Source of the DNA: Bacteroidota bacterium
Lineage (GTDB): Bacteria; Bacteroidota; Bacteroidia; B-17B0; Aurantibacillaceae
Reading direction: 5' to 3'
Assembly (NCBI GenBank): GCA_020403265.1
Contig: JADBXZ010000008.1
Location: 62,001 to 126,000, forward strand
Length of the DNA stretch: 64,000 bases
Below, piece after piece: positions 25,168-34,673 of this stretch; positions within the stretch are counted from its first letter, which is position 1, and every line of letters starts with the position of its first letter. The translations under genes and the position numbers were made by a program. Below the pieces are notes generated by a model. It was not told where the DNA came from. It did not search any database and saw nothing but the letters and a program-made list of their open reading frames with translations.

Positions 25168-27693
25168 ATGAAACGAATTTTATTACTACTTGTAATTTCT
25201 ACGTCACTCTGTTGTGTATTACCGGCACTATACAGTCATTTCTCTTTAAACAATAATTTCCAGGAGCATGAGGCTGAAAATATTGAAGCGCCTTATGAGT
25301 ATTTTTCCCAAATCCGTTCCTTTCCTGATTCTGCGTTTGATTACAAAGCTTATTCTGAAGCATTAACGCAAGAGCAACAATTTATTTCAGCTAATCGTTC
25401 GGCATTAAGCGGTAACTGGCAATTTGAGGGACCTACAAACATTGGAGGTAGAATAACCGCTTTTAAAATTCATCCAACTAATTCCGCAATTATGTTGGCA
25501 GGTTGTCCCGGAGGTGGTTTATTCAGAACAACTAATTCAGGCGTAACATGGACACCGGTTTTTGATAACCAGAGCCACTTATCTGTTGGGTGTTTAGCTT
25601 TTAATCCCGGTAATCCAAATGTTGTATATGCAGGTACAGGTGATCCTGATATGCCACAATCATGTTTAGTAGGAAATGGTATTTACCGAAGCTTGGATGG
25701 AGGTGTTACCTGGAGTAGTTTTGCATTAACTAATCATGGGGTTATCACCCAAATATTGGTGAACCCAACAAATACGTTGGTTATCTATGCATCTTCAATG
25801 GGTACACCAATGGTTAGAAATAATACCCGTGGCGTATATAAATCTATCGATGGGGGCTTAACATGGTCGCAAGTTTTATTTATTAATAACGAAACTGGCG
25901 TGAGTGATTTAGTGATGGATCATACAAATCCAAATATCATTTATGCAGCTGGTTTTAGCAGAATACGCACAAACACAGAATCACTAGGTTACTCTATGGC
26001 AACCAGATTGTATAAAACTACAAATGGTGGAACAAGTTGGAGTATCATACATACGGGTTTACCTAATACAAAGCTATCCCGTTTTGGTATCTGTATGAGT
26101 AAACAAAATCCTAACAAATTATATGTCTCAGTTTGTGATTCAACTTATAATTTAGAAAATATTTACGTTACAACTAATGGTGGAGCTTCATTCACCGTAT
26201 GTCCGGGTTCTTCAGCAGCCGCTACAAATTTAGGTGGTTTTGGTTGGTATTTTGGTAAAATTGAGGTTAGCCCAACGAATGATAATGTGGTGTTTACGAT
26301 GGGAATAGAACATTTTAAATCTACTGATGGTGGTATGTCTTTTAATCTGAATCAGCCGCCATGGTGGAATTATAACCCACATGCAGATATTCACGGTATT
26401 CAATTTAAATCTCCTGCCAATTATATAATTGCCACTGATGGAGGTTTGTTTGAGACAACTGACGATGGTTTAAATTATAGTAGAGTTGACAATATCCCAA
26501 ATACACAATTTTACAGAGTTAATTACAATCCATTTACTGTTGCAGAGTATGCCGGAGGAACACAAGATAATGGTACAAATATAGGGGGAGCTGCAAGTGG
26601 ATTAGGTAGTTGGTTTGCTGAATTTGGAGGCGATGGTTTTCAGCCACGATTTGATTTTAATAACTCAATGATTCGATATGTTGAAACACAAAATGGTAAC
26701 CTATGGGTTAGCACAGACGGCGGATCAAATTATAACAGCTTTGATGGCACTTTGAATTCTTCTGATCGAAGAAATTGGGATATGCCTTATGTTTTTGGAG
26801 GAGGTACCAACACAGCAGTAATGTTAACGGGCACTTACAGGGTCCATAAAACAACATCAAACCCTATTGATAATTGGGTGCCGATTAGTCCTGATCTAAC
26901 AGATGGAATTATTTATGCCCCTCGTTTTCATAACATCAGCGCAATTGATAATTCACGATTAAATACCAACCACATTTATGCAGGCACAAGCGATGGCAAT
27001 GTTTGGCGAAGCTTGAATGGAGGAACAACGTGGGATAGTTTGCAAATGACTTTACCTTATCGTTATGTTACTTCGATTCATCCCTCACCAAATATTACCA
27101 ATAATGTTTACGTTACTCATAGTGGTTATCGTTATAATCAATACATTCCTCATATTCATAAGTCAATCAATAATGGAACAAATTGGACAGATATCAGCGG
27201 TAATTTACCTCAAGCCGGCATTAACGATGTATTGATTGTTAACGGGAATGAAAATGTTTTATTTGTGGCGAATGATTTGGGTGTTTACTATACCCTTAAT
27301 GGAGGTATTAGTTGGGCTAGGTTAGGAATAAATATGCCTTTAATAGTTGTAGCAGATTTAGAGTATAATCCAGTTACCAAACAACTTATTGCAGGTACCT
27401 ATGCAAGAGGAATTTTTACATATGACATAACCGGCTTACTAAGTACAGTTGGAAAAAACGAACTTCTTAATAAATCGTTTCAGTTAAACTTATTCCCAAA
27501 TCCAGCCAATTCAATTTTGAATATTTCAGGTGTTGACGATGATAGTCTAATTTATTTGATGGATTTGAATGGTAAAATTTTGAAGAGCGACTCTAGAAGA
27601 GAAGTGGAAGTGAAAGAATTACCATGCGGAATTTATTTTATAAAGGCGAGTGTAGGAGGGCAAATTCAAACAAAACAATTTATCAAGTATTGA
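25168..27693 (+). CDS. Secreted BNR/sialidase-repeat protein with T9SS type A tail
   Basis: 841 residues. After a signal peptide, most of the protein consists of VPS10/BNR-type propeller blades with the Asp-box-like pattern T-x-NGG-x-T/S-W (TTNSGVTW, SLDGGVTW, TTNGGTSW, SLNGGTTW). The C-terminus (NLFPNPANSILNIS, then MDLNGKIL and CGIYFIKA) is a type A sorting domain, so it is exported by the type IX system and anchored or released at the surface. The function of the propeller is unknown. Glycan or polymer binding is typical. Confidence 0.85.
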   Translation: MKRILLLLVISTSLCCVLPALYSHFSLNNNFQEHEAENIEAPYEYFSQIRSFPDSAFDYKAYSEALTQEQQFISANRSALSGNWQFEGPTNIGGRITAFKIHPTNSAIMLAGCPGGGLFRTTNSGVTWTPVFDNQSHLSVGCLAFNPGNPNVVYAGTGDPDMPQSCLVGNGIYRSLDGGVTWSSFALTNHGVITQILVNPTNTLVIYASSMGTPMVRNNTRGVYKSIDGGLTWSQVLFINNETGVSDLVMDHTNPNIIYAAGFSRIRTNTESLGYSMATRLYKTTNGGTSWSIIHTGLPNTKLSRFGICMSKQNPNKLYVSVCDSTYNLENIYVTTNGGASFTVCPGSSAAATNLGGFGWYFGKIEVSPTNDNVVFTMGIEHFKSTDGGMSFNLNQPPWWNYNPHADIHGIQFKSPANYIIATDGGLFETTDDGLNYSRVDNIPNTQFYRVNYNPFTVAEYAGGTQDNGTNIGGAASGLGSWFAEFGGDGFQPRFDFNNSMIRYVETQNGNLWVSTDGGSNYNSFDGTLNSSDRRNWDMPYVFGGGTNTAVMLTGTYRVHKTTSNPIDNWVPISPDLTDGIIYAPRFHNISAIDNSRLNTNHIYAGTSDGNVWRSLNGGTTWDSLQMTLPYRYVTSIHPSPNITNNVYVTHSGYRYNQYIPHIHKSINNGTNWTDISGNLPQAGINDVLIVNGNENVLFVANDLGVYYTLNGGISWARLGINMPLIVVADLEYNPVTKQLIAGTYARGIFTYDITGLLSTVGKNELLNKSFQLNLFPNPANSILNISGVDDDSLIYLMDLNGKILKSDSRREVEVKELPCGIYFIKASVGGQIQTKQFIKY

Positions 27694-27780
27694 TTTTGAA
27701 CACCTCTGCATCTCTATTATATGTTAAAATTTAGGTTAATTCGTTATTTTTTTATATCTTAGCTTATTAAACCAAACAAT

Positions 27781-28773
27781 ATGAAAAAACTTTTATTTTT
27801 AACGGGTCTGGCATTCACCTTATCAAGTAATGCACAATTAACTCAGGCAAATAATGCGCCTGCCCCTGGTGATACTTACAGCATGGCTGTTACATCTCCA
27901 AGTGTACTTTCTCCGGGAGCATCAGGTGCCGGAGCGGTTTGGACTTATACAAACATTACTCTCGGAACAACTACAGGATTTTCATCGGCAGCATACAGCG
28001 CGGCTTCATACAGCCCCTCTAATGTGTTGTTAACTAACACCTCTAGCGAATCATTTTATTATGAGTCAACTTCAAATTATTTAAAGTCATTTGGTGGGAA
28101 TGTAATTTTTAATACCGGCCTAGGTGCCGTACCAGGCACAATAACATATTCAGCGGGAGCTTTTGAAGCCGTTTATCCAATGAGTTTGTCTACAAGTTCA
28201 ACTTCAGCAGTTGGTGGTAGCATTGTTGCATTAAGTAACAATGGAACTTTTGTTGGTAGTGCAAGTACATTGGCAGATGCAACTGGAACTTTAGTTTTAC
28301 CTGGTAGAACCTATACAAATGTAATTCGTGTTAGACTAACCCAATCTTATACAGTAAGTTCAGCATTAGTTAATGGCCCTGTAGATAATGTAGTTTATAA
28401 ATATTTTGCAGCCGGTAAAAAGAACCCTGTATTAGTAATAAGCACATCCACAACTAATTTAGGTTCTCCTAGCACTCAAACTACCGTTTCAGTTGATGCT
28501 AATTATTTAGCAACAGGAATTAATAATGTTAATGGTTCTTCTTCTGAAGTTATAGCCTATCCAAATCCGGCTAACAATCAATTAAACATTGTTGCTGCTG
28601 AAGCAACTTCTTTAGTTATTTCAGATATAACCGGTAAAACAATTTTATCAACCAATGTGAATAATGGTAAATCTGCCATTAACACAGAGAATTTTGTAAA
28701 CGGCGTTTATTTTTACACGCTTTACAATAACAATACTAAACTGGGAGTTGGTAAATTTACAGTTACACATTAA
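27781..28773 (+). CDS. Secreted T9SS type A protein
   Basis: 330 residues. The signal peptide ends at SSNAQ. The middle is Ser/Thr/Ala/Gly-rich, low complexity and strand forming, with no recognisable enzyme motif. The sorting domain at the C-terminus is clear: VIAYPNPANNQLNIVA, ISDITGKTI and NGVYFYTL. It is transcribed alone and followed by a strong terminator. Confidence 0.8.
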   Translation: MKKLLFLTGLAFTLSSNAQLTQANNAPAPGDTYSMAVTSPSVLSPGASGAGAVWTYTNITLGTTTGFSSAAYSAASYSPSNVLLTNTSSESFYYESTSNYLKSFGGNVIFNTGLGAVPGTITYSAGAFEAVYPMSLSTSSTSAVGGSIVALSNNGTFVGSASTLADATGTLVLPGRTYTNVIRVRLTQSYTVSSALVNGPVDNVVYKYFAAGKKNPVLVISTSTTNLGSPSTQTTVSVDANYLATGINNVNGSSSEVIAYPNPANNQLNIVAAEATSLVISDITGKTILSTNVNNGKSAINTENFVNGVYFYTLYNNNTKLGVGKFTVTH

Positions 28774-28791
28774 TTATATTTAATTAATTTT

Positions 28792-28823
28792 AAAGCCATT
28801 CTATTCATTTAGAATGGCTTTTT
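28792..28823 (+). terminator. Terminator after the T9SS protein gene
   Basis: AAAGCCATTCTA / TAGAATGGCTTT stem with a 7-nt loop followed by TTTTTG. A near-perfect hairpin, likely efficient. Confidence 0.85.
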
Positions 28824-28828
28824 GTTTT

Positions 28829-28836
28829 TAATTTTG
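28829..28836 (+). promoter_or_regulatory. -7 box of the yqeY-like gene
   Basis: TAATTTTG matches TAnnTTTG and lies 22 bp before ATG 28859, directly after the preceding terminator. Confidence 0.45.
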
Positions 28837-28858
28837 TAAAATAAGAAAGAGAAGATTT

Positions 28859-29299
28859 ATGAATATAGAAGAAAAAATTAATGCTGATATTAAATCAGCC
28901 ATGTTAGCTAAAGAAGCAAAGAAACTAGAAGCTTTAAGAGCAATTAAATCCGTTGTGCTTTTACTCAAAACTTCACCGGAAGGTTTAACAGAGGAAAGTG
29001 CAATTAAAGCAATTCAAAAAGAAGTTAAGAAGCGCAAAGAAAGTGCAGATATTTACACTTCTCAAAACAGACCTGATTTGGTTGAAGCAGAAATATTCCA
29101 GGCAGAAGTGATGGAAGCTTATTTGCCTAAACAACTAAGCGAGGATGAAGTAAAAGCAGAATTGCAGAAAATCATTGAACAGGTTGGTGCTAAATCAGCA
29201 GCCGATATGGGTAAAGTGATGGGCGCTGCAAGTAAAGCGCTTGCAGGCAAGGCAGACAATAAGATGGTTTCCGTTTTAGTTAAGCAATTATTTGGTTAA
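28859..29299 (+). CDS. GatB/YqeY domain protein
   Basis: 146 residues, alpha-helical and highly charged. LEALRAIKSVVLL, the KRKESADIY helix, the EAYLPKQLS turn and AADMGKVMGAASKALAGKADN are the YqeY signature. The domain resembles the C-terminal tRNA-binding tail of GatB, the amidotransferase subunit. The role of free-standing YqeY is unclear. It is followed after 3 bp by a PLP-enzyme gene. Confidence 0.9.
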   Translation: MNIEEKINADIKSAMLAKEAKKLEALRAIKSVVLLLKTSPEGLTEESAIKAIQKEVKKRKESADIYTSQNRPDLVEAEIFQAEVMEAYLPKQLSEDEVKAELQKIIEQVGAKSAADMGKVMGAASKALAGKADNKMVSVLVKQLFG

Positions 29300-29302
29300 C
29301 TA

Positions 29303-30298
29303 ATGCTATTTAATCCTCAAGATATAAGTCGGGACTTTAAACCCGACTTTTCTTTTTTTAGTCAACATGATTCACTAACTAAACTAGTGCAACATGTTAA
29401 ATACGATGTATTTAATTTTGATGTTTTGAGGTTGGATTTGATGAATGAATTTTGGGGAGGAAATAAATTATTTAAGCTAAAAGAAAATATTCAATTTGTT
29501 TTAGATAATAAACTAAAAGGTGTAGTAACCTTTGGTGGTGCTAATTCCAATCACTTATATGCTACTGCGGCACTATGTAATCAGTTTAATTTGCCTTGTG
29601 TTGTTTTAGTTAGAGGCGAGGCTAAGTTAAGGCAAACAAGTACGCTAACTTTTATGGAAAGCAAAGGGGCAACGATTTATAATTTAAACAGAACGGATTA
29701 TAAAAACAAAAACCAGCCGGAGTTCTTAGCCTATATAGAAAAATTATTTCCGGATTTTCATATCATCCCCGAAGGAGGAAATAATCTGCTTGGCATTAAA
29801 GGGTGCGAGTCTATTTTACCCGGTGTACAAAATAATTACGACTATATTTTGTGTGCTTGTGGAACCGCCACAACCTTCACGGGGATTTATAATGCTTCGC
29901 TTAAAAATCAAATAGTGATTGGGATTTCAGTTCTTAAGGGCGAAAACAGATTAATTCATGATGTTAATGCAACTCTTTTAAACCTTCATTCTAAACCATA
30001 CATTGAGGAAAATAGGGAGTTAACTGAAGAAATAATCAGTTCAACAATTTTAAATGATTACGCTTTTTCCGGATACGCTGCTTTTGATAAGGAGTTAATC
30101 GAATTTAAGAATAATTTTGAAACCGAAACCAGCATTCCGTTAGACTATATTTATACCTCTAAATTATTTTATGGTGCCTCAGATTTAATGAGAAAGAAAC
30201 GAATTTCAGAAACTAAAAAGGTACTAATTATTCATTGTGGCGGATTACAAGGTAATGCGGATTACGAGGCTCGTTACCATTTAACCGATAAACGGTAA
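29303..30298 (+). CDS. PLP-dependent ACC deaminase/D-cysteine desulfhydrase family enzyme
   Basis: 331 residues of fold type II PLP enzyme. GGNKLFKLKENI carries the PLP-binding Lys, TFGGANSNHLYATA the phosphate and substrate loop, and CGTATTFTG the glycine-rich part near the phosphate. These enzymes act on D-cysteine or 1-aminocyclopropane-1-carboxylate. The exact substrate is not readable here. The 3' end overlaps the convergent barrel-protein gene by 25 bp. Confidence 0.85.
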   Translation: MLFNPQDISRDFKPDFSFFSQHDSLTKLVQHVKYDVFNFDVLRLDLMNEFWGGNKLFKLKENIQFVLDNKLKGVVTFGGANSNHLYATAALCNQFNLPCVVLVRGEAKLRQTSTLTFMESKGATIYNLNRTDYKNKNQPEFLAYIEKLFPDFHIIPEGGNNLLGIKGCESILPGVQNNYDYILCACGTATTFTGIYNASLKNQIVIGISVLKGENRLIHDVNATLLNLHSKPYIEENRELTEEIISSTILNDYAFSGYAAFDKELIEFKNNFETETSIPLDYIYTSKLFYGASDLMRKKRISETKKVLIIHCGGLQGNADYEARYHLTDKR

Positions 30299-30999
30299 TT
30301 GATGCTCATAGCTGTGAAAAAATAATTCACAGGTCCAAATTCCAGAAATTTAAATAAGCCCAATCCAACACTAAAATGTTGTGTTAAGCGTGAGTCTTCA
30401 GAGCAAAATCGTTTACCGATTTGTCCTTGCACTGTAAAAGCCTGAAAGGGAATATTATATAAAAGATAACCAATCCTGAAGCGTGGTCCAACAAAAAGCC
30501 CGTTTTTAGAGGTGTTCTGATAGTAATTTAAATCAAATCCGCTGTTCCACATAAAATTCACTTTTTGACCGGTTTGTAAACTACTTAATTGACTGGCTCT
30601 GGTTGTGTTGACATTAAAAAAGTTAAAACCGAAGGGAATCATCAATCCGACGTGTTGTTTCTTTGTTAAAATTCGTTCATAGGCTAAAGTAAATCGAGAT
30701 AAAGCAATATCACTTGGAATGATGCCGATAGCATTAATATATTTTTTTGTAGGTTGAGTAATTGAATCCTTTATTCTAATTAATTTCAGTATACCGGCCT
30801 TTGTTTCAAGTAGTACAAGTTCATTTGAGGGTATCTGGTATATTTTTGCTTCAGCCGTTGTATCGGTGTAGGTCACTTGATTTTCATGTATACTAACAAT
30901 ATTAACATAAAGCACTTTGCCATCTTTGAGTATGAGTTTATCTTGTGCACTCAAAATCAGTGTAACAAAAATAAATAAGATGGTGCAGTTTAACTTCAT
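30274..30999 (-). CDS. Outer-membrane protein with N-terminal small module (paralogue of next gene)
   Basis: 241 residues. Signal peptide, then a short strand-rich module (DKLILKDGKVLYVNIV ... LVLLETKAG, residues about 20-70), then a barrel-like region ending in SINYRLSVKW. The same plan is seen in the adjacent 31000-31806 gene. Barrel strands alternate hydrophobic and polar residues. No catalytic motif is visible. It is probably co-transcribed with its upstream neighbour (0 bp between them). Confidence 0.65.
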   Translation of the reverse strand: MKLNCTILFIFVTLILSAQDKLILKDGKVLYVNIVSIHENQVTYTDTTAEAKIYQIPSNELVLLETKAGILKLIRIKDSITQPTKKYINAIGIIPSDIALSRFTLAYERILTKKQHVGLMIPFGFNFFNVNTTRASQLSSLQTGQKVNFMWNSGFDLNYYQNTSKNGLFVGPRFRIGYLLYNIPFQAFTVQGQIGKRFCSEDSRLTQHFSVGLGLFKFLEFGPVNYFFTAMSINYRLSVKW

Positions 31000-31806
31000 T
31001 TAAAATGTATAACCAATCATTATTGTTATTTGACATCTAAACACATTATTACGTTTATTTCTGGCATTTGAGTCCTCTAAAAACTCATCTGTAAAAGTGG
31101 CAATACCCAATCCAAAGCTTCCCGAAAGAAATAACTGATGGAAGGGTTTACTGCAGAGTCCGTAACTAATAATGTAAACATTTGAATAGGTAGATTTATT
31201 AGTGTATTGCAGTATGCTCGATGAACCGGTAATGGTAATGGGCGTATAATTGAATAAAGTTCGTTTATACATGAGGCTAATAAAGGGGATTCTGTTTTCT
31301 TCAGGATGATCTGACGGAAATTTTACGTTAATAAAACCACCAAATTCAAGATGCCGTTTGGAAGCGCTGAGGTTATTAAATCTAAGGTTGAATAATGTAG
31401 TTCGGTTATTAATATTATATGAAGCAAAAACGCCTAAGTCAGCGTCTTTAGTGCAATTTTTTCGTTCGAAAGTGAAATTCAAATCGCCTAATGCAAATGC
31501 TGCCAGATTGGTTGAAATACTGTTATTAAAGCTTAAATCTCTGGGTCTTTTGCCATTATAAATTACTTCACTTTTTTCGGGCAAATTCAATATTTCGGTG
31601 GTATTATTTTTAAATTGTATGATTAGTAAATCTGCTTTAGGTATTTCATTAAGGTTGTTAAAAGTATCTTCAAACAAAATAAAATCTGAATTGATTTCCT
31701 GAATTTTCCCAACTTGTTTTTCGCCGGTTTTAAAATAGATTAAATCTTGTGCTAGGCCTATGCTGGCTAAGTTAAAAAGGAATATAACAATTAATTGGCG
31801 CACCAT
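31000..31806 (-). CDS. Outer-membrane protein with N-terminal small module
   Basis: 268 residues. The signal peptide ends near GLAQ. The N-terminal module DLIYFKTGEKQVGKIQEINSDFILFED ends with an IIQFKN strand, the same architecture as the first 50 residues of the following gene. The remainder is a predicted barrel ending ITIMIGYTF with terminal Phe. These tandem paralogues probably arose by duplication. The function is unknown. Confidence 0.65.
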   Translation of the reverse strand: MVRQLIVIFLFNLASIGLAQDLIYFKTGEKQVGKIQEINSDFILFEDTFNNLNEIPKADLLIIQFKNNTTEILNLPEKSEVIYNGKRPRDLSFNNSISTNLAAFALGDLNFTFERKNCTKDADLGVFASYNINNRTTLFNLRFNNLSASKRHLEFGGFINVKFPSDHPEENRIPFISLMYKRTLFNYTPITITGSSSILQYTNKSTYSNVYIISYGLCSKPFHQLFLSGSFGLGIATFTDEFLEDSNARNKRNNVFRCQITIMIGYTF

Positions 31807-31929
31807 ACTCGAAATTAAGGTAAGTACTGCTTTAAATCAATCAATTAACACCTTAGTTGTTAAACTCTTGGTTTTAATAACCTTTTTTGCCCGTTTTTTT
31901 TGTAAATTAGTGGCTTAGTTCGTAAAAAA

Positions 31930-33378
31930 ATGGGTTGTAGTGGATGTAGCAGCGGTAGAGGCTGTAGTACTGAGAGTAGTGGCATACCAAAGGGTTGTAA
32001 TAACAATGGAAGTTGTGGTACAAGTGGAGGTTGCAACAAGTTAAATGTGTTTGATTGGCTGGCCAACATGAAACTGCCCGGCGGGCAGGAGCCATTTGAC
32101 ATTGTTGAAATCAGATTTAAAAATTCCAGAAAAGAATTTTTCAGAAACGTTAATAACTTAAGTTTAAATGCAGGTGATGTTGTAGCTGTGGAAGCTTCTC
32201 CGGGTCACGATATTGGAATCGTGTCGCTAACCGGTGAATTGGTGCGTTTACAATTAAAAAAACGGAATATCAATACAGAATCTGAAGAAATTAAAAAGGT
32301 TTACCGTAAAGCTAAACAGTCTGATATTGATAAATGGAAGGAAGCACAAGCGCTTGAGGTAAGCACCATGTATAAGGCACGTACCATCGCTCTAAAATTG
32401 GGTTTAGAAATGAAACTTAGTGATGTAGAGTATCAAGGCGATAAATCAAAGGCCATTTTTTATTATACGGCAGAGGCCAGGGTAGATTTTAGAGAGTTGA
32501 TTAAAGTGTTGGCTTTGGAGTTTGGTGTAAGAATTGAAATGAGACAGATAGGTGCAAGACAAGAAGCCTCAAGGCTTGGCGGCCTCGGTGCATGTGGAAG
32601 AGAATTATGTTGCAGCACCTGGTTAACCGATTTTAGAACCGTTAGTACTAGTGCAGCCAGATATCAGCAGTTATCACTTAATCCATTAAAACTGGCAGGG
32701 CAATGCGGAAAATTAAAATGTTGCTTAAATTATGAGTTGGATAGTTATGTGGATGCCTTGAAAGATTTCCCTGAGATGGAGGGTAAGCGTTTAAAAACAA
32801 AACGTGGTGAAGCCTTTTTTCAAAAGAACGATATCTTTAAACGCACCATGATTTTTACTTACCGTGATGAGCCTGATGTTTTTATACCACTTAAAGTAGA
32901 GCAAGTAAAAGAAGTTTTGCAAGCTAACGCAAATGGTGTTTTACCGGATGATTTTAAAGTAGCCCCAACGATTATAGCAAAGGAAAAGATTGTTGAGCCA
33001 AATTTTGAAAACGTAGTAGGGCAAGATAGTTTAACGCGTTTTGATAAAAGACCTAAACAGAAAAATCAGTCGAGTAACAAACCGACTAACCATAACCCTC
33101 AACGTCAAAAACAACAGGGCAATAAGCAAGTTAATACGCAACAAGCTAATGCTCAGACTAAACAAACGCTGCAGCAGCAACAAAAGCCAAAGCAACAGCA
33201 ACAGCAGAATAAGCCGCAGCACAAACCTCAGAATAAGCCCCAGAATAAACAACAAAATTCGAATCAAGGAAAACCGCAACAAAATCAATCAGATAAGCGT
33301 CAATCCAATCAGCAGAACAGGCCTAATCAACAAAAACCAAATCAAGTTCAAAAGCCAAATGATAAACCAAGCGAATAA
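31930..33378 (+). CDS. ricT: PSP1-domain protein, RicT/YaaT homologue, with Q/N/K/P-rich tail
   Basis: 482 residues. A Cys- and Gly-rich start (CSGCSSGRGC, CNNNGSCG), then the PSP1 core: GDVVAVEASPGHDIG, REASRLGGLGACGRELCCSTW, LSLNPLKLAGQCGKLKCCLNYE. In Bacillus the homologue joins a Ric complex holding iron-sulfur clusters and controlling RNase Y. The CGRELCC and CGKLKCC cysteines are conserved here. From about residue 370 the protein is low-complexity (mostly Gln, Asn, Lys, Pro). The 3' end overlaps gldH by 20 bp, a gene order I recall as common in Bacteroidota. Confidence 0.88.
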   Translation: MGCSGCSSGRGCSTESSGIPKGCNNNGSCGTSGGCNKLNVFDWLANMKLPGGQEPFDIVEIRFKNSRKEFFRNVNNLSLNAGDVVAVEASPGHDIGIVSLTGELVRLQLKKRNINTESEEIKKVYRKAKQSDIDKWKEAQALEVSTMYKARTIALKLGLEMKLSDVEYQGDKSKAIFYYTAEARVDFRELIKVLALEFGVRIEMRQIGARQEASRLGGLGACGRELCCSTWLTDFRTVSTSAARYQQLSLNPLKLAGQCGKLKCCLNYELDSYVDALKDFPEMEGKRLKTKRGEAFFQKNDIFKRTMIFTYRDEPDVFIPLKVEQVKEVLQANANGVLPDDFKVAPTIIAKEKIVEPNFENVVGQDSLTRFDKRPKQKNQSSNKPTNHNPQRQKQQGNKQVNTQQANAQTKQTLQQQQKPKQQQQQNKPQHKPQNKPQNKQQNSNQGKPQQNQSDKRQSNQQNRPNQQKPNQVQKPNDKPSE

Positions 33379-33841
33379 AGCAATTATTTTCTTAATGGTT
33401 GGTATTGCCTTATTTTTTATAAGTTGCAATAGAGATGTTGTTTATAGCAAATATATTACGTTTAAAGATAATGAATGGCATGCCAAAGACAAGGCTGTTT
33501 TTGACGTGGAGGTTAATGATAATCAAAGTTTAAATAACATTTCACTCATGATTAGGCATGCAGACAGTTATCCGTTCAGTAATATTTTTTTGTTTGTTAC
33601 CACTAAATATCCTGATGGAAAGGTGTTAACTGACACCATGGAGGTTGTTTTGGCCAATGGTAAAGGAGAGTGGCATGGCAGTGGTGCCGGAGATATATTT
33701 GATTTAACCGTTCCGATAAAAAAAAATGTAAGATTTCCGCAAACCGGCAAGTATCAATTCATCTTTGAACAAGGCATGCGCCAGGATCCACTTCAGATGG
33801 TGATGGATTTTGGTTTTGAAATAAAAAAGAGTAAAGAGTGA
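33359..33841 (+). CDS. gldH: Gliding motility lipoprotein GldH
   Basis: 160 residues with a type II signal peptide (ALFFISC lipobox). The mature region matches GldH: DVVYSKYITFKDNEWHAKDKAVFD, the YPFSNIFLF strand, and a C-terminal TGKYQFIFEQGMRQDPLQ block. GldH is an outer-membrane-associated lipoprotein needed for gliding in flavobacteria, linked to the type IX secretion system. The start is ATG 33359 inside the end of ricT. The longer upstream frame is Lys/Asn-rich noise from the opposite reading of the ricT tail. Confidence 0.9.
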   Translation: MINQANKAIIFLMVGIALFFISCNRDVVYSKYITFKDNEWHAKDKAVFDVEVNDNQSLNNISLMIRHADSYPFSNIFLFVTTKYPDGKVLTDTMEVVLANGKGEWHGSGAGDIFDLTVPIKKNVRFPQTGKYQFIFEQGMRQDPLQMVMDFGFEIKKSKE

Positions 33842-34464
33842 TTTCGTTTACTAAGGCGGAAACGGTTACCATTCGGCTGCATTTAAACATCATTAACAGA
33901 AGCAGTCAATCGTTTAATTTATTTGAACTTGAAAAAGCCATTAAGCGTCAGTTAGAAGTGGTTTTTAATATGCCACAATACGGATTGGCCATAGAAATAA
34001 ACACAAAAGTTTTATACTCATTTAAACTAAAGCAATTGTATCAACAAATGGTTTTAGCTGTAACAGATCATGTTAAACACGGTAATCCCGCAGAAACCCA
34101 TTTTAAGGGTTTGTTGATGAGTGTTAACAAAAATTTTGTAGCTTCTATTTTGTCAAACCAAAACAAACGAACCTTGGCACACGAGTTTGGACATGCACTT
34201 GGTCTTGACCATCCGCATGCACCGGCTTTGTTTAAGGCAATAAACCCAAATGCGCACCCATTGGAACAACAAATCCCACTTGAAGAACTTCCGTTTAATT
34301 TAATGAGCCAAACCTGGTACGTTCAAAAGGAAGAGGTGCCAATTAACGAGGCATTGTGCTTGCATCCAAAGCAAATACAATTAATAAAACATAATTTAAT
34401 CAATAACCGGCTAAATCAAAATTATTCAATTCATAAAGGTTTATTGACTTATCATTGGATATAA
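33838..34464 (+). CDS. Cytosolic metzincin-type zinc metalloprotease
   Basis: 208 residues without a signal peptide. HEFGHALGLDHPH (about 121-133) is a complete HExxHxxGxxH metzincin motif and LMSQTW downstream is the Met-turn. The rest is short, so it looks like a minimal matrixin-like domain. Metzincins are usually secreted, so its apparent cytosolic location is odd. The GTG start overlaps the gldH stop (GTGA), implying translational coupling with gldH. The substrate is unknown. Confidence 0.75.
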   Translation: MISFTKAETVTIRLHLNIINRSSQSFNLFELEKAIKRQLEVVFNMPQYGLAIEINTKVLYSFKLKQLYQQMVLAVTDHVKHGNPAETHFKGLLMSVNKNFVASILSNQNKRTLAHEFGHALGLDHPHAPALFKAINPNAHPLEQQIPLEELPFNLMSQTWYVQKEEVPINEALCLHPKQIQLIKHNLINNRLNQNYSIHKGLLTYHWI

Positions 34465-34648
34465 AACAGCTAAATTTAGAGTGTTATTTGTTCTTTTGAT
34501 TAGAGTTCGTAACCTTGAACCAACTAATTATTAAAAGCTCAATTTCGAAATTACAAGAGAATAAAAGGGTCAATAAGAATTAACAGCATTTTGGTGAATT
34601 TATCTGATATTAATTTTACTTTGAGTGGCAAAAATTAAATTAAAACAG

Positions 34649-34656
34649 TAGATTTG
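34649..34656 (+). promoter_or_regulatory. -7 box of the following secreted-protein gene
   Basis: TAGATTTG matches TAnnTTTG, 17 bp before ATG 34674. A TTTG lies at 34620-34623, but the 25-bp spacer is longer than usual. Confidence 0.4.
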
Positions 34657-34673
34657 ATAACAATTAATTTATA

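Noticed and set aside
32074-32088. CTGCCCG-G-CGGGCAG palindrome in ricT
   Set aside because: It encodes the LPGG segment normally present in this family and shows no insertion, so it is not counted with the REP-like elements.
33041-33358. Extended reading frame upstream of gldH
   Set aside because: It is the other frame of the ricT low-complexity tail. The gldH lipobox and family start lie at ATG 33359.
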